Source: DATMRF01 sp035566435
Lineage (GTDB): Bacteria; Verrucomicrobiota; Verrucomicrobiia; Limisphaerales; UBA8199
Direction: 5' to 3'
NCBI GenBank assembly: GCA_035566435.1
Contig: DATMRF010000054.1
Span: forward strand, 12,592 to 76,591
DNA length: 64,000 nucleotides
A program made the translations under genes and the position numbers. The notes beneath the pieces were generated by a model. It was given only the letters and a program-made list of their open reading frames with translations. It did no database searches and was not told where the DNA came from. This document shows, piece after piece, positions 43,925-53,408 of the stretch (position 1 is its first letter; every line of letters starts with the position of its first letter).

Positions 43925-43953
43925 TTGAGACTTTCGACTTTGGACTGTATAAA
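43925..43953 (+). promoter_or_regulatory. Candidate promoter giving a leaderless transcript
   Basis: TTGAGA (43925-43930), a 17-base spacer and TATAAA (43948-43953). The distance from the -10 to the next ATG (43960) is 6 bases, so transcription would start at or next to the A of the start codon. No ribosome-binding site lies upstream of that ATG, which is consistent with leaderless translation. Confidence 0.55.
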
Positions 43954-43959
43954 GCCATA

Positions 43960-44706
43960 ATGCAGTTTGAACTCCCGTTCCGCCCGTGGCGCTCCCGGCC
44001 GCTTGGGACCCGCGAGGACTGGCTGCGTTTGGGCGCGCGGCACGTGAGACTCTGGCTGGTCCCCAACCGCCGCGCACGCCGTTACGTTCTGCGGTTGCGC
44101 CCCGATGGCGCCGCTCGCGTCACGATTCCCCGCGGCGGTTCGGCGGCGGAAGCAAGACGTTTCGTTGAAAGAAACGCCGCCTGGCTCGAAAAGCAGCTTC
44201 TGCGGCAGGCGACGCGGCCGTCCGCTCCAAAGACCTGGCCGGCCGGAACTGAAATACTCTTCCGCGGGGAGCGGGTGCGGCTGGAGCCCGGGGTCAGCGG
44301 CGAAAGCCGAAGCCTCCTCTTGGGAAGCGAGGTCGTACGCCTCACGAAGCCCGGTGACGACCTCCGCCCGGCCGTCGAGCGGCATCTCTGGCGGTTGGCC
44401 GCGCGCGAACTGCCTCCTCGCGTGCTCGAACTGGCGGCCCTGCACCAATCGCCGGTGCAGCGCGTAACCGTACGGAACCAGCGTTCGCGGTGGGGTTCTT
44501 GTTCCCGGCGCGGCACGGTTTCTCTCAACTGGCGCCTCGTTCAGGCCCCCATTTTCGTGCGCGACTACATCATCCTGCACGAGTTGGCGCATTTGAAGGA
44601 GATGAACCACTCCCGCCGGTTCTGGCGTGAAGTCGCCCGCTTGTGCCCCGATTTCGCTGCGGCGGAACGGTGGCTGAAGCAACACTCGGATTTGTTGAGG
44701 CCGTGA
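43960..44706 (+). CDS. YgjP-type M48-like metallopeptidase (DUF45)
   Basis: 248-residue predicted zinc metallohydrolase. The zinc motif HELAHLKEMNH (HExxH, followed by a further His) is in the C-terminal third, after VRNQRSRWGSCSRRGTVSLN and LVQAPIFVRDYIILHE, the classic DUF45/YgjP signature. The start is placed at the ATG at 43960 rather than 43879; it lies right behind a good promoter, and the family begins near this position. Its stop overlaps the lptF/G GTG start (GTGA), coupling the two. Confidence 0.85.
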   Translation: MQFELPFRPWRSRPLGTREDWLRLGARHVRLWLVPNRRARRYVLRLRPDGAARVTIPRGGSAAEARRFVERNAAWLEKQLLRQATRPSAPKTWPAGTEILFRGERVRLEPGVSGESRSLLLGSEVVRLTKPGDDLRPAVERHLWRLAARELPPRVLELAALHQSPVQRVTVRNQRSRWGSCSRRGTVSLNWRLVQAPIFVRDYIILHELAHLKEMNHSRRFWREVARLCPDFAAAERWLKQHSDLLRP

Positions 44707-45866
44707 AAACGTTGCACATCTACTTGACCCGGCAAATCGTGGCTTCGCTGGTCATGACTGTGCTGGTCTTCACGTTTGTTCTCTTCCTGGGGAATGCCGT
44801 GAAGGAACTCTTGCAGTATGTGATAAGCGGCCAGGTGAAATTCAGTGTGGTAGCCCAGGCGGCTGGCTTGCTCATCCCCTTCGTCTGGGTCTTCGCCCTG
44901 CCGATGGCGATGCTGACCGCGACCCTGCTCATCTTCGGCCGCTTCAGCGCCGACCAGGAGCTTACCGCGGTGCGGGCCAGCGGCATCAGCTTGCTCTCGC
45001 TGGTCACGCCGATACTGTTGCTAAGCCTGGCCCTGTGCGGCGTCAGCGCGTTCTTAAACCTGTACGTCGGGCCGCGCTGCCGGGTGGCCTACAATAACTT
45101 GCGGTACAAGCTGGAGGCCGAGTTTTCGAGCGCCTACCTCCCTGAAGGCCGGTTTATCAAAGATTTTCCGGGCTACATCTTCTACGTCGGGAAGAACCGG
45201 AAGGGCGACCTCGAGGACGTCATCGTGTTTGGCCAGAAGAATGAAACGAACGTTTTCGTGATCAAGTCCCCGCGGGCGAAACTGGAACCTGACGTGGCCA
45301 ACCGGCGTCTGAACCTGACACTCTTCGACTGCAAACACATCACGCTCGGAGGAGGTCGGAGCTTGAGCAGTTTCGGCGAGGTTCAACTCCAGCTCGACCT
45401 CGAACCAGAGAAGAAGAGGTCACAGAAGCCTCCACTCAGCGACATGACGTTTCCGCAGCTCCTGGACGAAGCGCGCGACGTCGAACAGCGGACCCGCACT
45501 CCCATCTCACGACGGGAACTATCTCCGGAGCGACGGCTGGCACAGAAGAACGCCTTGGAGCACGGACCCAAAGAATTGCTGACCCCGGTGCTGTTTCAGA
45601 TTCATCGGCAGGTGGCGTTTTCCTTTGCCTGCTTTGGGTTCACCCTGGTGGGCATTCCGCTGGGGATCCGCGTGCATCGGCGCGAGACAAACGTCGGCAT
45701 CGCGATTGCCCTGCTTCTGGTGGCGGTGTATTTCAGCTTTATTTTCCTTGGCCAGTCGCTCGATACCCGTCCGGAATGCCTGCCGTATCTGATCGTGTGG
45801 CTGCCTAATTTTTTGTTCCAGGCGGTGGGGGCGGTCCTGCTGTGGAGGGCGAACCGCGGGGGGTGA
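44703..45866 (+). CDS. LPS export ABC transporter permease, LptF/LptG family (YjgP/YjgQ)
   Basis: 387 residues with the characteristic layout: an N-terminal helix pair (LTRQIVASLVMTVLVFTFVL), LIPFVWVFALPMAMLTATLL and the FSADQELTAVRASGISL loop, a periplasmic jelly roll, then three C-terminal helices (AFSFACFGFTLVGIPLGI, GIAIALLLVAVYFSFIFLGQ, and a last one). It moves lipopolysaccharide from the inner membrane with LptB and a partner permease; the partner is not in this window, so F versus G is undecided. It starts at GTG, overlapping the upstream stop by 4 bases. Confidence 0.9.
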   Translation: MKTLHIYLTRQIVASLVMTVLVFTFVLFLGNAVKELLQYVISGQVKFSVVAQAAGLLIPFVWVFALPMAMLTATLLIFGRFSADQELTAVRASGISLLSLVTPILLLSLALCGVSAFLNLYVGPRCRVAYNNLRYKLEAEFSSAYLPEGRFIKDFPGYIFYVGKNRKGDLEDVIVFGQKNETNVFVIKSPRAKLEPDVANRRLNLTLFDCKHITLGGGRSLSSFGEVQLQLDLEPEKKRSQKPPLSDMTFPQLLDEARDVEQRTRTPISRRELSPERRLAQKNALEHGPKELLTPVLFQIHRQVAFSFACFGFTLVGIPLGIRVHRRETNVGIAIALLLVAVYFSFIFLGQSLDTRPECLPYLIVWLPNFLFQAVGAVLLWRANRGG

Positions 45867-45951
45867 AAGAAGCGCTAAGACATTAAAAGGTTAAAACGTG
45901 AAACGTGACCAACGGGCGTTCAATCACGCATCACGCACCACGTTTCAACAG

Positions 45952-46761
45952 CTAACCCGCCTCCGTCTTCCTGCGATACACCTTGTACACCGCCGCCTGG
46001 TCCACCGGTTTAACGATCAGCTCGTCGATGTTGACATGCGGTGGCCGGTTGGCCACCCAAACCAGGATTTCCGCAATGTCTTCCGCAGTCAGCGGCTGAG
46101 TGCCCTCATACACCTTCTTGGCGCGCGACGCGTCGCCCTTGAAGCGCACGAGCGAAAACTCGGTTTCGGCCAGGCCGGGATCGACCGTGCAGACGCGGAC
46201 CCCGGTGCCGTTCAGCTCCAGACGGAGCGAGCGGCTAATCTGCAGCTCGCCCGCTTTCGCGGCGCAGTAAGCCGCGCCGCCTTCGTAAGCGGTGTGGCCC
46301 GCGACTGACCCGATGTTGATAATCGAGCTGCCAGGATTGTCCACCATCAACGGCAGAGCGGCTCGGGTCACGCGCAGGAGACCCAGGACATTGGACTGCA
46401 GCATAGCCTCCCAGTCCTCGTCCTTGCCTCGCGCCACCGGGTCCAGGCCGTGCGCCCCCCCGGCATTGTTGATGAGGACGTCGAGATGGGAACCGAGTGA
46501 TTGGTCACCGGTAATTAGCCGGCCCACCCAGGCCATAAAGGCTTCCACGCTCGCGGTCTGGCTCACGTCCAGTGCCTGGAAATGTGCCGCGGCAGCGCCC
46601 GCCTGGCGCGCCTGCTCCGCAACCAGTTTCAGCTTCTCGACGCGTCGCGCGCCGAGCAGAAGTCTCGAGCCCTCGGCGCCAAAGGCCCGGGCGGCCGCGG
46701 CTCCAAAGCCGCTCGAAGCGCCGGTGATGAGAACCCACTTGTCCCTAAGTTGTGTTTTCAT
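45952..46761 (-). CDS. Short-chain dehydrogenase (YdfG-like)
   Basis: 269-residue classical SDR. Cofactor loop VLITGASSGFGAAAARAFG, the NNAG motif in LINNAGGAHG, catalytic Ser in INIGSVAGHTAYEGG, then YCAAK with Tyr and Lys. The C-terminus (HVNIDELIVKPVDQA) resembles YdfG-type 3-hydroxy acid dehydrogenases. Cytoplasmic NADP-dependent reductase; substrate not determined. 21 bases downstream of the GHL10-like gene on the same strand. Confidence 0.9.
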   Translation of the reverse strand: MKTQLRDKWVLITGASSGFGAAAARAFGAEGSRLLLGARRVEKLKLVAEQARQAGAAAAHFQALDVSQTASVEAFMAWVGRLITGDQSLGSHLDVLINNAGGAHGLDPVARGKDEDWEAMLQSNVLGLLRVTRAALPLMVDNPGSSIINIGSVAGHTAYEGGAAYCAAKAGELQISRSLRLELNGTGVRVCTVDPGLAETEFSLVRFKGDASRAKKVYEGTQPLTAEDIAEILVWVANRPPHVNIDELIVKPVDQAAVYKVYRRKTEAG

Positions 46762-46782
46762 GCGATAGTCCTCGTTGCGAAA

Positions 46783-48339
46783 TCACTCCTTCCGCTGTAC
46801 CACAGCCGGCGCGCTTGCGTTGCCGCACCGATCTACCGCGGTCACGGCAATCGCCTCCGGTGGCGGCCGTTCCAGCGCGCGGGATTTGGCCGCGCCCGGC
46901 AAGATCCGAGTCGTCCATTCGTTGTCCCTGCGCACTTGCAGGACCCACAACCATACTTGCTGCGGTTTGCCAGGCGCCCAACTTGCATTACTGCCGTTCA
47001 CGGTCAGCCGTGGTGTTTCCGGCGGGTCGGTGTCCAGCCACGGCGCCGGCGGCACCAGGGCCGGTTGACCATACACCTCTCGATCGAGCGCTTCGCCCAG
47101 ACGGTTTGGGCGCATCAAAGCTTTCATATCCCAATGGACGTGGCCGCTGGTGCCAGGCTGCTGGCGGGTCAGCCGGATTTGGTTGACGATTTCTTCGGGG
47201 TTCCACCGTCCATTGGTTTTGGTGGAATCCATGCCCGGCACCAGCAGCCGGTCTTTGGTGTTTTGTTCCACCCACCACTTTAACAGCACAGGGAAACTTT
47301 GCTGCGGCGGATCGATGCCCCAGTACAGTTGCGGCGCAAAGTAATCGAGCCAGCCGCTTGCCAGCCATTTGCGTGAGTCGGCGTACAGCTTCGCGTAGGC
47401 ATCAAATCCCTGGATCTGCTGCGGGTTCCCGGGACGCCAGATGCCGAACGGGCTAATGCCGAACTTCACCCAGGGCTTGGCCGACTTGATCGATTGGTAA
47501 ACCCGCCGGATGAACTCATTCACGTTCTCGCGCCTCCAATCTTCACGGCTCAATCTGCCGCCGAGCCCAAATCGCCGCCAGCTCGCATCGTCCGGGAAAT
47601 CGATTTCCCGCCCTGCCCCGTCCTGTTCTTTGTACGGATAAAAGTAATCGTCGAAATGGACGCCATCGATGTCATAACGTTTCAGTACGTCCATGACAAC
47701 GCTCAGCGAATAGTCCTGCACCTCCTTGTCGCCGGGGTCGAGCCAAAGCAATTTGCCGTATTGCCGCACGAGTTGCGGATGGGTCTTGCTGATGTGCGTG
47801 GGGGCGACCAGCCCTTTGGCGGAGGAATGGTGTGCGCGGTAAGGATTGAACCAGGCATGCAACTCGAGGCCACGCCGATGGGCCTCCTCCACGGCCAGCG
47901 CCAGGGGATCATAAAACGGCTCCGGCGCCTTCCCCATGCGCCCGGTGAGATACTCCGACCACGGCTCGATCGAGGAGGCGTACAAAGCGTCGCAAGCCGG
48001 ACGCACTTGGAAAATAAGAGTGTTCAGCTTGAGCTGGGCCGCCCTGTCCATGATGGCCAATAGTTCGGCCGTTTGCTGCGCCGTGCTGAGGTTGTTGGTG
48101 GAAGGCCAATCGATGTTCGCCACCGTAGCAATCCAGGCTGCGCGCATTTCCCGGGCTGGTTTGGGTGGAACAATCGATGCGGGAAGGTAACCTCCGGCCT
48201 GCACGGACACCACCGTTGCGCAAAGAAAGCCGCTGCACAAGAGAATCCACCATTGGCCATACCGCTTCCCCGGCGTGCCGAGCATCCGCCCCATCGATCG
48301 GCAGAAGCCAACGCAGAGTTGCAAGTGCGTGGGATGCAT
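46783..48339 (-). CDS. Secreted GHL10-like glycoside hydrolase (DUF187)
   Basis: Up to 518 residues. After a signal sequence (GQWWILLCSGFLCATVVSVQA) comes the GHL10/DUF187 domain: REMRAAWIATVANIDWPS, LNTLIFQVRPACDALYAS, GLELHAWFNPYRAH, IDGVHFDDYFYPY and FGISPFGIWRPGNP. The end is a Fn3-like extension (PPETPRLTVNGSNASW). Family members are predicted to act on peptidoglycan or other glycans outside the cytoplasm. The start is uncertain: in-frame Mets at 48339, 48294 and 48285 all precede the signal sequence. Divergent from smc. Confidence 0.85.
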   Translation of the reverse strand: MHPTHLQLCVGFCRSMGRMLGTPGKRYGQWWILLCSGFLCATVVSVQAGGYLPASIVPPKPAREMRAAWIATVANIDWPSTNNLSTAQQTAELLAIMDRAAQLKLNTLIFQVRPACDALYASSIEPWSEYLTGRMGKAPEPFYDPLALAVEEAHRRGLELHAWFNPYRAHHSSAKGLVAPTHISKTHPQLVRQYGKLLWLDPGDKEVQDYSLSVVMDVLKRYDIDGVHFDDYFYPYKEQDGAGREIDFPDDASWRRFGLGGRLSREDWRRENVNEFIRRVYQSIKSAKPWVKFGISPFGIWRPGNPQQIQGFDAYAKLYADSRKWLASGWLDYFAPQLYWGIDPPQQSFPVLLKWWVEQNTKDRLLVPGMDSTKTNGRWNPEEIVNQIRLTRQQPGTSGHVHWDMKALMRPNRLGEALDREVYGQPALVPPAPWLDTDPPETPRLTVNGSNASWAPGKPQQVWLWVLQVRRDNEWTTRILPGAAKSRALERPPPEAIAVTAVDRCGNASAPAVVQRKE

Positions 48340-48569
48340 TTGTTTATGTCGGAAGAAAGATTTTTCCCAAAAGTTGTTGAAATCCTAGGGCAGGTTGGTC
48401 TAAATAGGATGGTAGTAAAGAAAAAGTTAGCGCAGAGCAGCGGTTAGACGGCACAACTTCAAATCTCGGTTCCTCACCAATTAGTTGTGCCCCGACGGCA
48501 GGGCTATGCTTTATATAGTGGTTTTTCGCTTTACTAAATCGGGTTGCTCTGCTTTTTATAAACAAAATC

Positions 48570-51500
48570 ATGTATCTGAAGAATTTAACTGTTTTAGGGT
48601 TCAAATCCTTTGCAGATAAAACGGCTCTCAACTTCCAACCCGGAGTGACCGCGATCGTCGGCCCCAATGGGTGTGGTAAGTCGAATGTCTCAGACGCAAT
48701 ACGGTGGGTACTGGGCGAGCAATCAGCGAAGGCCCTGCGCGGCGGCGAAATGGCCGATGTTATTTTCAACGGAACCGATAGCCGCAAACCGTTAGGGATG
48801 GCTGAAGTGTCGCTGACCATTGGCGGGGTGGACGAGGAGGGCCTGCGAGCGTCGGGGGTGGAAATCGCGTACAACGAGGTCACCGTCACCCGCCGGGTGT
48901 TCCGCGACGGCGGAAGCGAGTATTTCATCAACAAAACACCCTGCCGGCTAAAGGACATCCAGCAGTTGTTCATGGGTACGGGTGTGGGCCGCACGAGCTA
49001 CAGCATCATGGCCCAAGGCAATATTACCCAGATTCTCTCCAGCAAGCCGGAAGATCGCCGCTTGATTTTTGAGGAAGCCGCGGGAATCACCAAATACAAA
49101 TCGCAGAAGAAAGAGGCCCTGCGCAAGCTGGAGTACGCCGAACAAAACCTGGTGCGCGTGGAGGACCTCGTGCGCGAAGTTAAGCGCCAGATCGGTTCGC
49201 TCCAGCGCCAGGCGGGCAAGGCGCGGCGTTATAAACAGCTCTCGCAGGAAATGCAGCATCTGGATACGCAGCTCGCACGGCACCAGTTTGATCTCTTGCA
49301 GGTTGAGATTCAGGAACGGGAGACCACGGCTGAAAGGCTGCGGAACGAAATCGAGAGCAGTTCCGCCGAGGTGCTGCGCGGCGAAGACGAGATCACGCAC
49401 TTACGCGAACGCCTGTCGGAACTGGAGCACGAGGTCGGCGCGATGCAGCAACGTGGCCTGGAATTGAAAGGGGAGATTGACCGGCACGAGGGCCGCATCC
49501 AATTCAACGAGGAACGGCTGCGGGAATTGGGCGCGCAAAACACCAAGGCGCTGGCTGACATCAACCAGGCGGAGGAACGCCGGCACATCGCCGAACAGGA
49601 GCTGGCAAAGGTGGACGCTAATCTCAAATCAGCCGAGACCGCACTCGCGCAGCATCGGGCGACGCTCGAAGCCAGGCAGTCGGCCTTGCGCCAGGTCGAA
49701 GAAGATTTGCGCCGACGGCAGGAGGCCCTGCGGCAGGCCCAGGCCGACGCCTTTGCGGCGGCGCAGGACCTGACCCGGGTCCGCAACGAGCTCACCGCGC
49801 TCGATTTGCAGAAACAGGGCAACGTGGTGCGCCTCGAAAAACTCTCCGCGGAAAAGATCCAACTGGAGGAGGAACGCAGCCGGCTCGAAACCCGGCTGCA
49901 CGAATTCGCCGCCAATGTGCAGACCCAGAAACTGAACGCGCAGACCCAACGCGGCAGTGTCGCGGACCGGCAAAAGCGACTGGTGGAGCTCCAGGAAGAC
50001 TTGAACCGGGCGGGACAGGAGCAGGACGAGCTATTGCAGCAACAAGCGGAGAAACGGTCGCGGCTCAATGTGCTCGAGCAATTGCAGGCGGGACACGAAG
50101 GTTTCAGCGAGGGCTCGCTCGCCGCACTCAAACAATCGCGCCACGTGCTCGGCTCGCTGGCTGACAAGGTGCGCGTGCCCGACCAGTACGTGACGGCGAT
50201 CGAAACGGCATTGGGCCACCACCTGCAACTGGTGCTGACGGAACATCCGGAAGCAGCACAGGAAATCCTTGCCGACCTTAGCGCGAACAAGAAAGGCCGG
50301 GCCAGCGTCGCTCCGCTTGCTTTCACGCGCAATGGGCACGCGCCGGCGCCGGTTTCCGGCACCAATGGCGCCAAGGGGAACGGTTCATCTGAACAATCCC
50401 AGGCCACCGCTGCGCCCGAACTCAACGGCGAGCCCCTGGAAGCCATCCGGGTCGTGGACGGTGAGACGTCCGTCCAGCCTCTCCTCGAGCGGTTGCTGGG
50501 GCTCACCCGCATCGTGCGCGATTTAGGCGCGGCGACAGCGGCCTGGCGCGATACCAACGGCGCATTTCATTACGTTACCCTCGCCGGTGAATTGCTGAGC
50601 CGACACGGCATTTACACCGGCGGCTACGCCAATGGCAGCAGCAACGGCAAGGGGGCGGCTTCGATTCTGGGCCGGAAGAATCAAATCGCCGAATTGCGAT
50701 TGACGGCGGGCCAGTTGCAGGAACAGGTGGGCGAACTCAGCCGCCGCAAAGGGACGCTTCAGAGTGAGCAAACAGAACTTCAGGCCAGCCTGCAGCAGGC
50801 CCAAACGGAACTGCGCGCCCAGGAAGTTGCGATCGCCACGCGCGAAGGCGAGTTCAACGCGCTGCAGAATTCCCAGCGCCTGCTGCATCAGAAGATCGAT
50901 ACGGTCGTGTTCGAGGTCCAAACGGTGGCGGCCCAGGAGCAGGAGGGGCTGCAAAAGCGCTCCGGCCTGGCGGCCCGGGTTAACGAACTGGAAACCCAGG
51001 AGCAGGAACGCCAGGCGCAAGTGGCGGAATTGACCGCGCAATTGGAGGGCCTGAGGCTGCAGCGCGACACCGCCAACGCCGGTTTGACGGAAAGCAAGGT
51101 AGCGCTGGCGACCGAGGAGCAAATGCGCGCCTCGTTCCAGCAGCAACAGCAATCGCTCACCCAGCGCATCCGCGAGCTGGCCCAGATTATCGAACAGCGC
51201 CGCGGCGAAATCGGGGCGTGCATCGGAAGGAAGGAACAGGCGGAGTCCGAAATCCAGGAGTCACGCGGCCGGATTGAGGCGCTGCGCCACGACCGAGACC
51301 AGGTGAATGCCCAGGCGGCGGACGTGCTGGCCCGGAAACAGGGCGAAGAAGCCGAGATTACCGGCCGGGAAGAATCATTGCGCGAACAACGGCGGTCGTT
51401 GACGGACGTGCAGCAACGGCGCGGCACGATCGAGGTGGAGCTGGCCCAAAAGAACATGGCGGTGCAGAACCTCCGCGAGCGGGTGCAGCAAAAGTATCAT

Positions 51501-52391
51501 GTCAACCTGGACGACGTGCGGAGCGAGTGCATCACCATCACGTTTGCCGATGAAGGACCCGCGCGCATCCACGTGATGTCGCCCGAGGAAATGGCGGCCG
51601 CGGGCGCGGCGACGGATTGGGAGATGGTGGCGCAACAGGTTGAGGCCCTGCAGAAACGGCTCGACGAGATGGGGCCGGTCAATCTGGTCGCCATCGAGGA
51701 ATACGACGAAACCGAACAGCGCTACCAGTTCCTGAGCAAGCAGCACGACGACCTGGTGCAGGCCAAAGCGCAGTTGCTGGAGGTCATCAACCGGATCAAC
51801 AGCCAGACCAAAGAAATGTTCCGGACGACGTTCGAGCAAATCCGCACGAGCTTCCGCGCAATGTTCACCGAAGTTTTCGGCGGCGGCAAAGCCGACCTGA
51901 TTTTGATGGATGAGAACGACCTGCTGGAAAGCGGCATCGACATCGTTGCCCGCCCGCCCGGCAAACAACTGCAGACGATTTCGTTGCTGTCCGGCGGCGA
52001 GCAGACTATGACCGCCGTGTCGCTGCTCTTCTCGATTTACCAGGTCAAGCCGAGCCCATTCTGTGTCCTGGATGAGTTGGACGCGCCGCTGGACGAATCG
52101 AACATCAACCGTTTTATCCGCGTCTTGCAGCGGTTCCTGGAGCGCTCACAATTCATCATCATTACGCACAACAAGCGTACCATCGGCATGGCCGACGTAC
52201 TCTATGGTGTCACCATGCAGGAGCATGGGGTGAGCAAGATCGTCAGCGTCAAATTCCACAAGTCGGACGAGGAAGTCACCGATCACCCGACCGCATCGCT
52301 CGAAACGCCCACTACTGGGCGCTCAATCGACGCGGATGAGGACGCGCCGCACAAACGCGACGAAACAATCGAAGTGATGATGGCGAAGTAG
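48570..52391 (+). CDS. smc: Chromosome segregation ATPase SMC
   Basis: 1273-residue condensin core. Walker A is GPNGCGKSN near residues 32-40; the N-terminal coiled coil is followed by the hinge (about 510-690), then the second coil and the C-terminal head with signature LLSGGEQTMTAVSLLF and Walker B FCVLDELDAPLD. The signature motif reads LSGGEQ where LSGGEK is usual. The hinge carries two Gly/Asn/Ser-rich loops (around NGAKGNGSSEQSQA and GGYANGSSNGKGAA), which lengthen it compared with the typical 1180-1190-residue protein. Starts at ATG 48570 with no obvious ribosome-binding site; TATAAA lies 7 bases before it. Confidence 0.96.
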   Translation: MYLKNLTVLGFKSFADKTALNFQPGVTAIVGPNGCGKSNVSDAIRWVLGEQSAKALRGGEMADVIFNGTDSRKPLGMAEVSLTIGGVDEEGLRASGVEIAYNEVTVTRRVFRDGGSEYFINKTPCRLKDIQQLFMGTGVGRTSYSIMAQGNITQILSSKPEDRRLIFEEAAGITKYKSQKKEALRKLEYAEQNLVRVEDLVREVKRQIGSLQRQAGKARRYKQLSQEMQHLDTQLARHQFDLLQVEIQERETTAERLRNEIESSSAEVLRGEDEITHLRERLSELEHEVGAMQQRGLELKGEIDRHEGRIQFNEERLRELGAQNTKALADINQAEERRHIAEQELAKVDANLKSAETALAQHRATLEARQSALRQVEEDLRRRQEALRQAQADAFAAAQDLTRVRNELTALDLQKQGNVVRLEKLSAEKIQLEEERSRLETRLHEFAANVQTQKLNAQTQRGSVADRQKRLVELQEDLNRAGQEQDELLQQQAEKRSRLNVLEQLQAGHEGFSEGSLAALKQSRHVLGSLADKVRVPDQYVTAIETALGHHLQLVLTEHPEAAQEILADLSANKKGRASVAPLAFTRNGHAPAPVSGTNGAKGNGSSEQSQATAAPELNGEPLEAIRVVDGETSVQPLLERLLGLTRIVRDLGAATAAWRDTNGAFHYVTLAGELLSRHGIYTGGYANGSSNGKGAASILGRKNQIAELRLTAGQLQEQVGELSRRKGTLQSEQTELQASLQQAQTELRAQEVAIATREGEFNALQNSQRLLHQKIDTVVFEVQTVAAQEQEGLQKRSGLAARVNELETQEQERQAQVAELTAQLEGLRLQRDTANAGLTESKVALATEEQMRASFQQQQQSLTQRIRELAQIIEQRRGEIGACIGRKEQAESEIQESRGRIEALRHDRDQVNAQAADVLARKQGEEAEITGREESLREQRRSLTDVQQRRGTIEVELAQKNMAVQNLRERVQQKYHVNLDDVRSECITITFADEGPARIHVMSPEEMAAAGAATDWEMVAQQVEALQKRLDEMGPVNLVAIEEYDETEQRYQFLSKQHDDLVQAKAQLLEVINRINSQTKEMFRTTFEQIRTSFRAMFTEVFGGGKADLILMDENDLLESGIDIVARPPGKQLQTISLLSGGEQTMTAVSLLFSIYQVKPSPFCVLDELDAPLDESNINRFIRVLQRFLERSQFIIITHNKRTIGMADVLYGVTMQEHGVSKIVSVKFHKSDEEVTDHPTASLETPTTGRSIDADEDAPHKRDETIEVMMAK

Positions 52392-52473
52392 TTCGCCGAA
52401 GTCATCGGGTCGGTTGGCCGCGAAAAGGCACAAGTTTAAGTCGCGGTTGGTCGCGGTTGAGAAGGACGCTTTT

Positions 52474-52621
52474 GTCAACTTTGGAAAGTTGACAGTTGAC
52501 AGAGGCGGGGCGGACGGCGCGCTGGGACAGCGCGCCCTACCACGAATGGGGGTGGGGGAGTGATGAGGTTTTTCTTTTCGCGAGGCGAGGGGGATGCGAA
52601 AGTTGACAGTTGACAGTTGAC
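52474..52621. repeat. AGTTGAC heptamer repeats and hairpin
   Basis: A perfect hairpin (GTCAACTTT / AAAGTTGAC, 2-base loop) is at 52474-52493, and three head-to-tail AGTTGAC units with a 7-bp period are at 52601-52621. Another copy occurs at 52672. It lies downstream of smc and could form its terminator region, although no T-run follows. Confidence 0.5.
52516..52541. repeat. GGTAGGGCGCG-family palindrome
   Basis: GGCGCGCT pairs with AGCGCGCC around a 5-base loop and is followed by CTACC, the reverse of the GGTAG start seen at 18435 and 30219. Confidence 0.55.
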
Positions 52622-53148
52622 AGAAAGTGGGGCGGAAGCGCGGTCCTACCGACTATTTTGGCAGTTTTGAAAGTTGACAGAGGCGGGTGCCGGGGCGCGG
52701 CCAAGCCCCACGCCGGCAGGCGCAGACTCCGCCCGCTTCCACAACAATCGAGTAATCGCCGCCAGCTCCTCCTCCGTCTCCTCTACGGCACCCAACCGCT
52801 CCCCACTTACGACGCTTTCCCCATGGTGGCCGTCAGCATCGGTGCCCGACCGGAACGTCTGGCCGTGCGCAAGCACCGCCCGACAATCCTGTCCGGCGCC
52901 CGCGCATATCCCCTCTACACTACTTCCCGCTGCGGATCCACGCATCAATCTGCTTCATCCGCCCAATCGGCGGCCGGCTGTGCCTTTCCTGTGATGTTTT
53001 CTTAATAACGGCGCAAAACTTTAGGGGGGCGGGAAAGCGAATGTCAAGCCCCTATCTTTATCATTGCAATCATGATTTCAAAGACTCAACACTCTTCGAC
53101 ATGCAAAAACCCGCTAACAAGGGGCTTACGAAGAGGCAGAAATTCCTC

Positions 53149-53177
53149 TTGCTGTACATACAATGTTCTGCTAAAGT
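53149..53177 (+). promoter_or_regulatory. Candidate promoter of the AbrB-like/methyltransferase pair
   Basis: TTGCTG (53149-53154), 17-base spacer and TAAAGT (53172-53177), giving a transcript start about 15 bases before the GTG. The AT-rich drop in composition here contrasts with the surrounding GC-rich sequence. Only a consensus match. Confidence 0.4.
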
Positions 53178-53198
53178 GTTTCCATTAAGTACTACTTT

Positions 53199-53408
53199 GT
53201 GCTAATAAAGTATCTTACTAAACACGGCAACAGCCTGGCGCTGCTCATCGACAAACCAATCCTTGAGCTGCTGGACATTTCGCCAGAATCCCCGCTGCTC
53301 ATCAGCACCGACGGCAAGAAGCTCACGATAACCCCGTCCCAACGTCCCGAAGGCGAGACCCAAAACAGAAAAGAGACGGAGACTGAGAATGAAGAAAAAC
53401 GCTCCTGA
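53199..53408 (+). CDS. AbrB/MazE-like DNA-binding protein
   Basis: 69 residues. YLTKHGNSLALLIDKPILELLDI and the strand pattern ISTDGKKLTITP match the swapped-hairpin AbrB/MazE fold, with a charged Glu/Arg tail. Starts at GTG (53199). Its last 20 bases overlap the start of the DNA methyltransferase, so the two are coupled. No toxin of the MazF/PemK type is adjacent, so a role as control protein of the methyltransferase or the neighbouring restriction-like genes is more likely than a classical toxin-antitoxin pair; that is inference. Confidence 0.7.
   Translation: MLIKYLTKHGNSLALLIDKPILELLDISPESPLLISTDGKKLTITPSQRPEGETQNRKETETENEEKRS

Larger units (their letters stand above)
52392..53198. other. 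800-bp repeat-bearing gap between smc and the accessory region
   Basis: No supported gene. It carries a GTCAACTTTGGAAAGTTGAC hairpin (52474-52493), AGTTGAC tandem copies (52487-52500 and 52601-52621, single at 52672), a REP-type palindrome (52516-52536), a GC-rich stretch with open frames of unlikely composition (52646-52994), and an AT-rich promoter-like zone before the AbrB-like gene. I take it as the left border of the accessory region. Confidence 0.5.

Noticed and set aside
52646..52994. Open frames of about 100 residues on both strands
   Set aside because: Composition and lack of start signals suggest no gene; possibly a remnant, but I could not support a family.
53199..53408. MazE antitoxin of a MazEF pair
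   Set aside because: The next gene is a DNA methyltransferase, not a MazF toxin.
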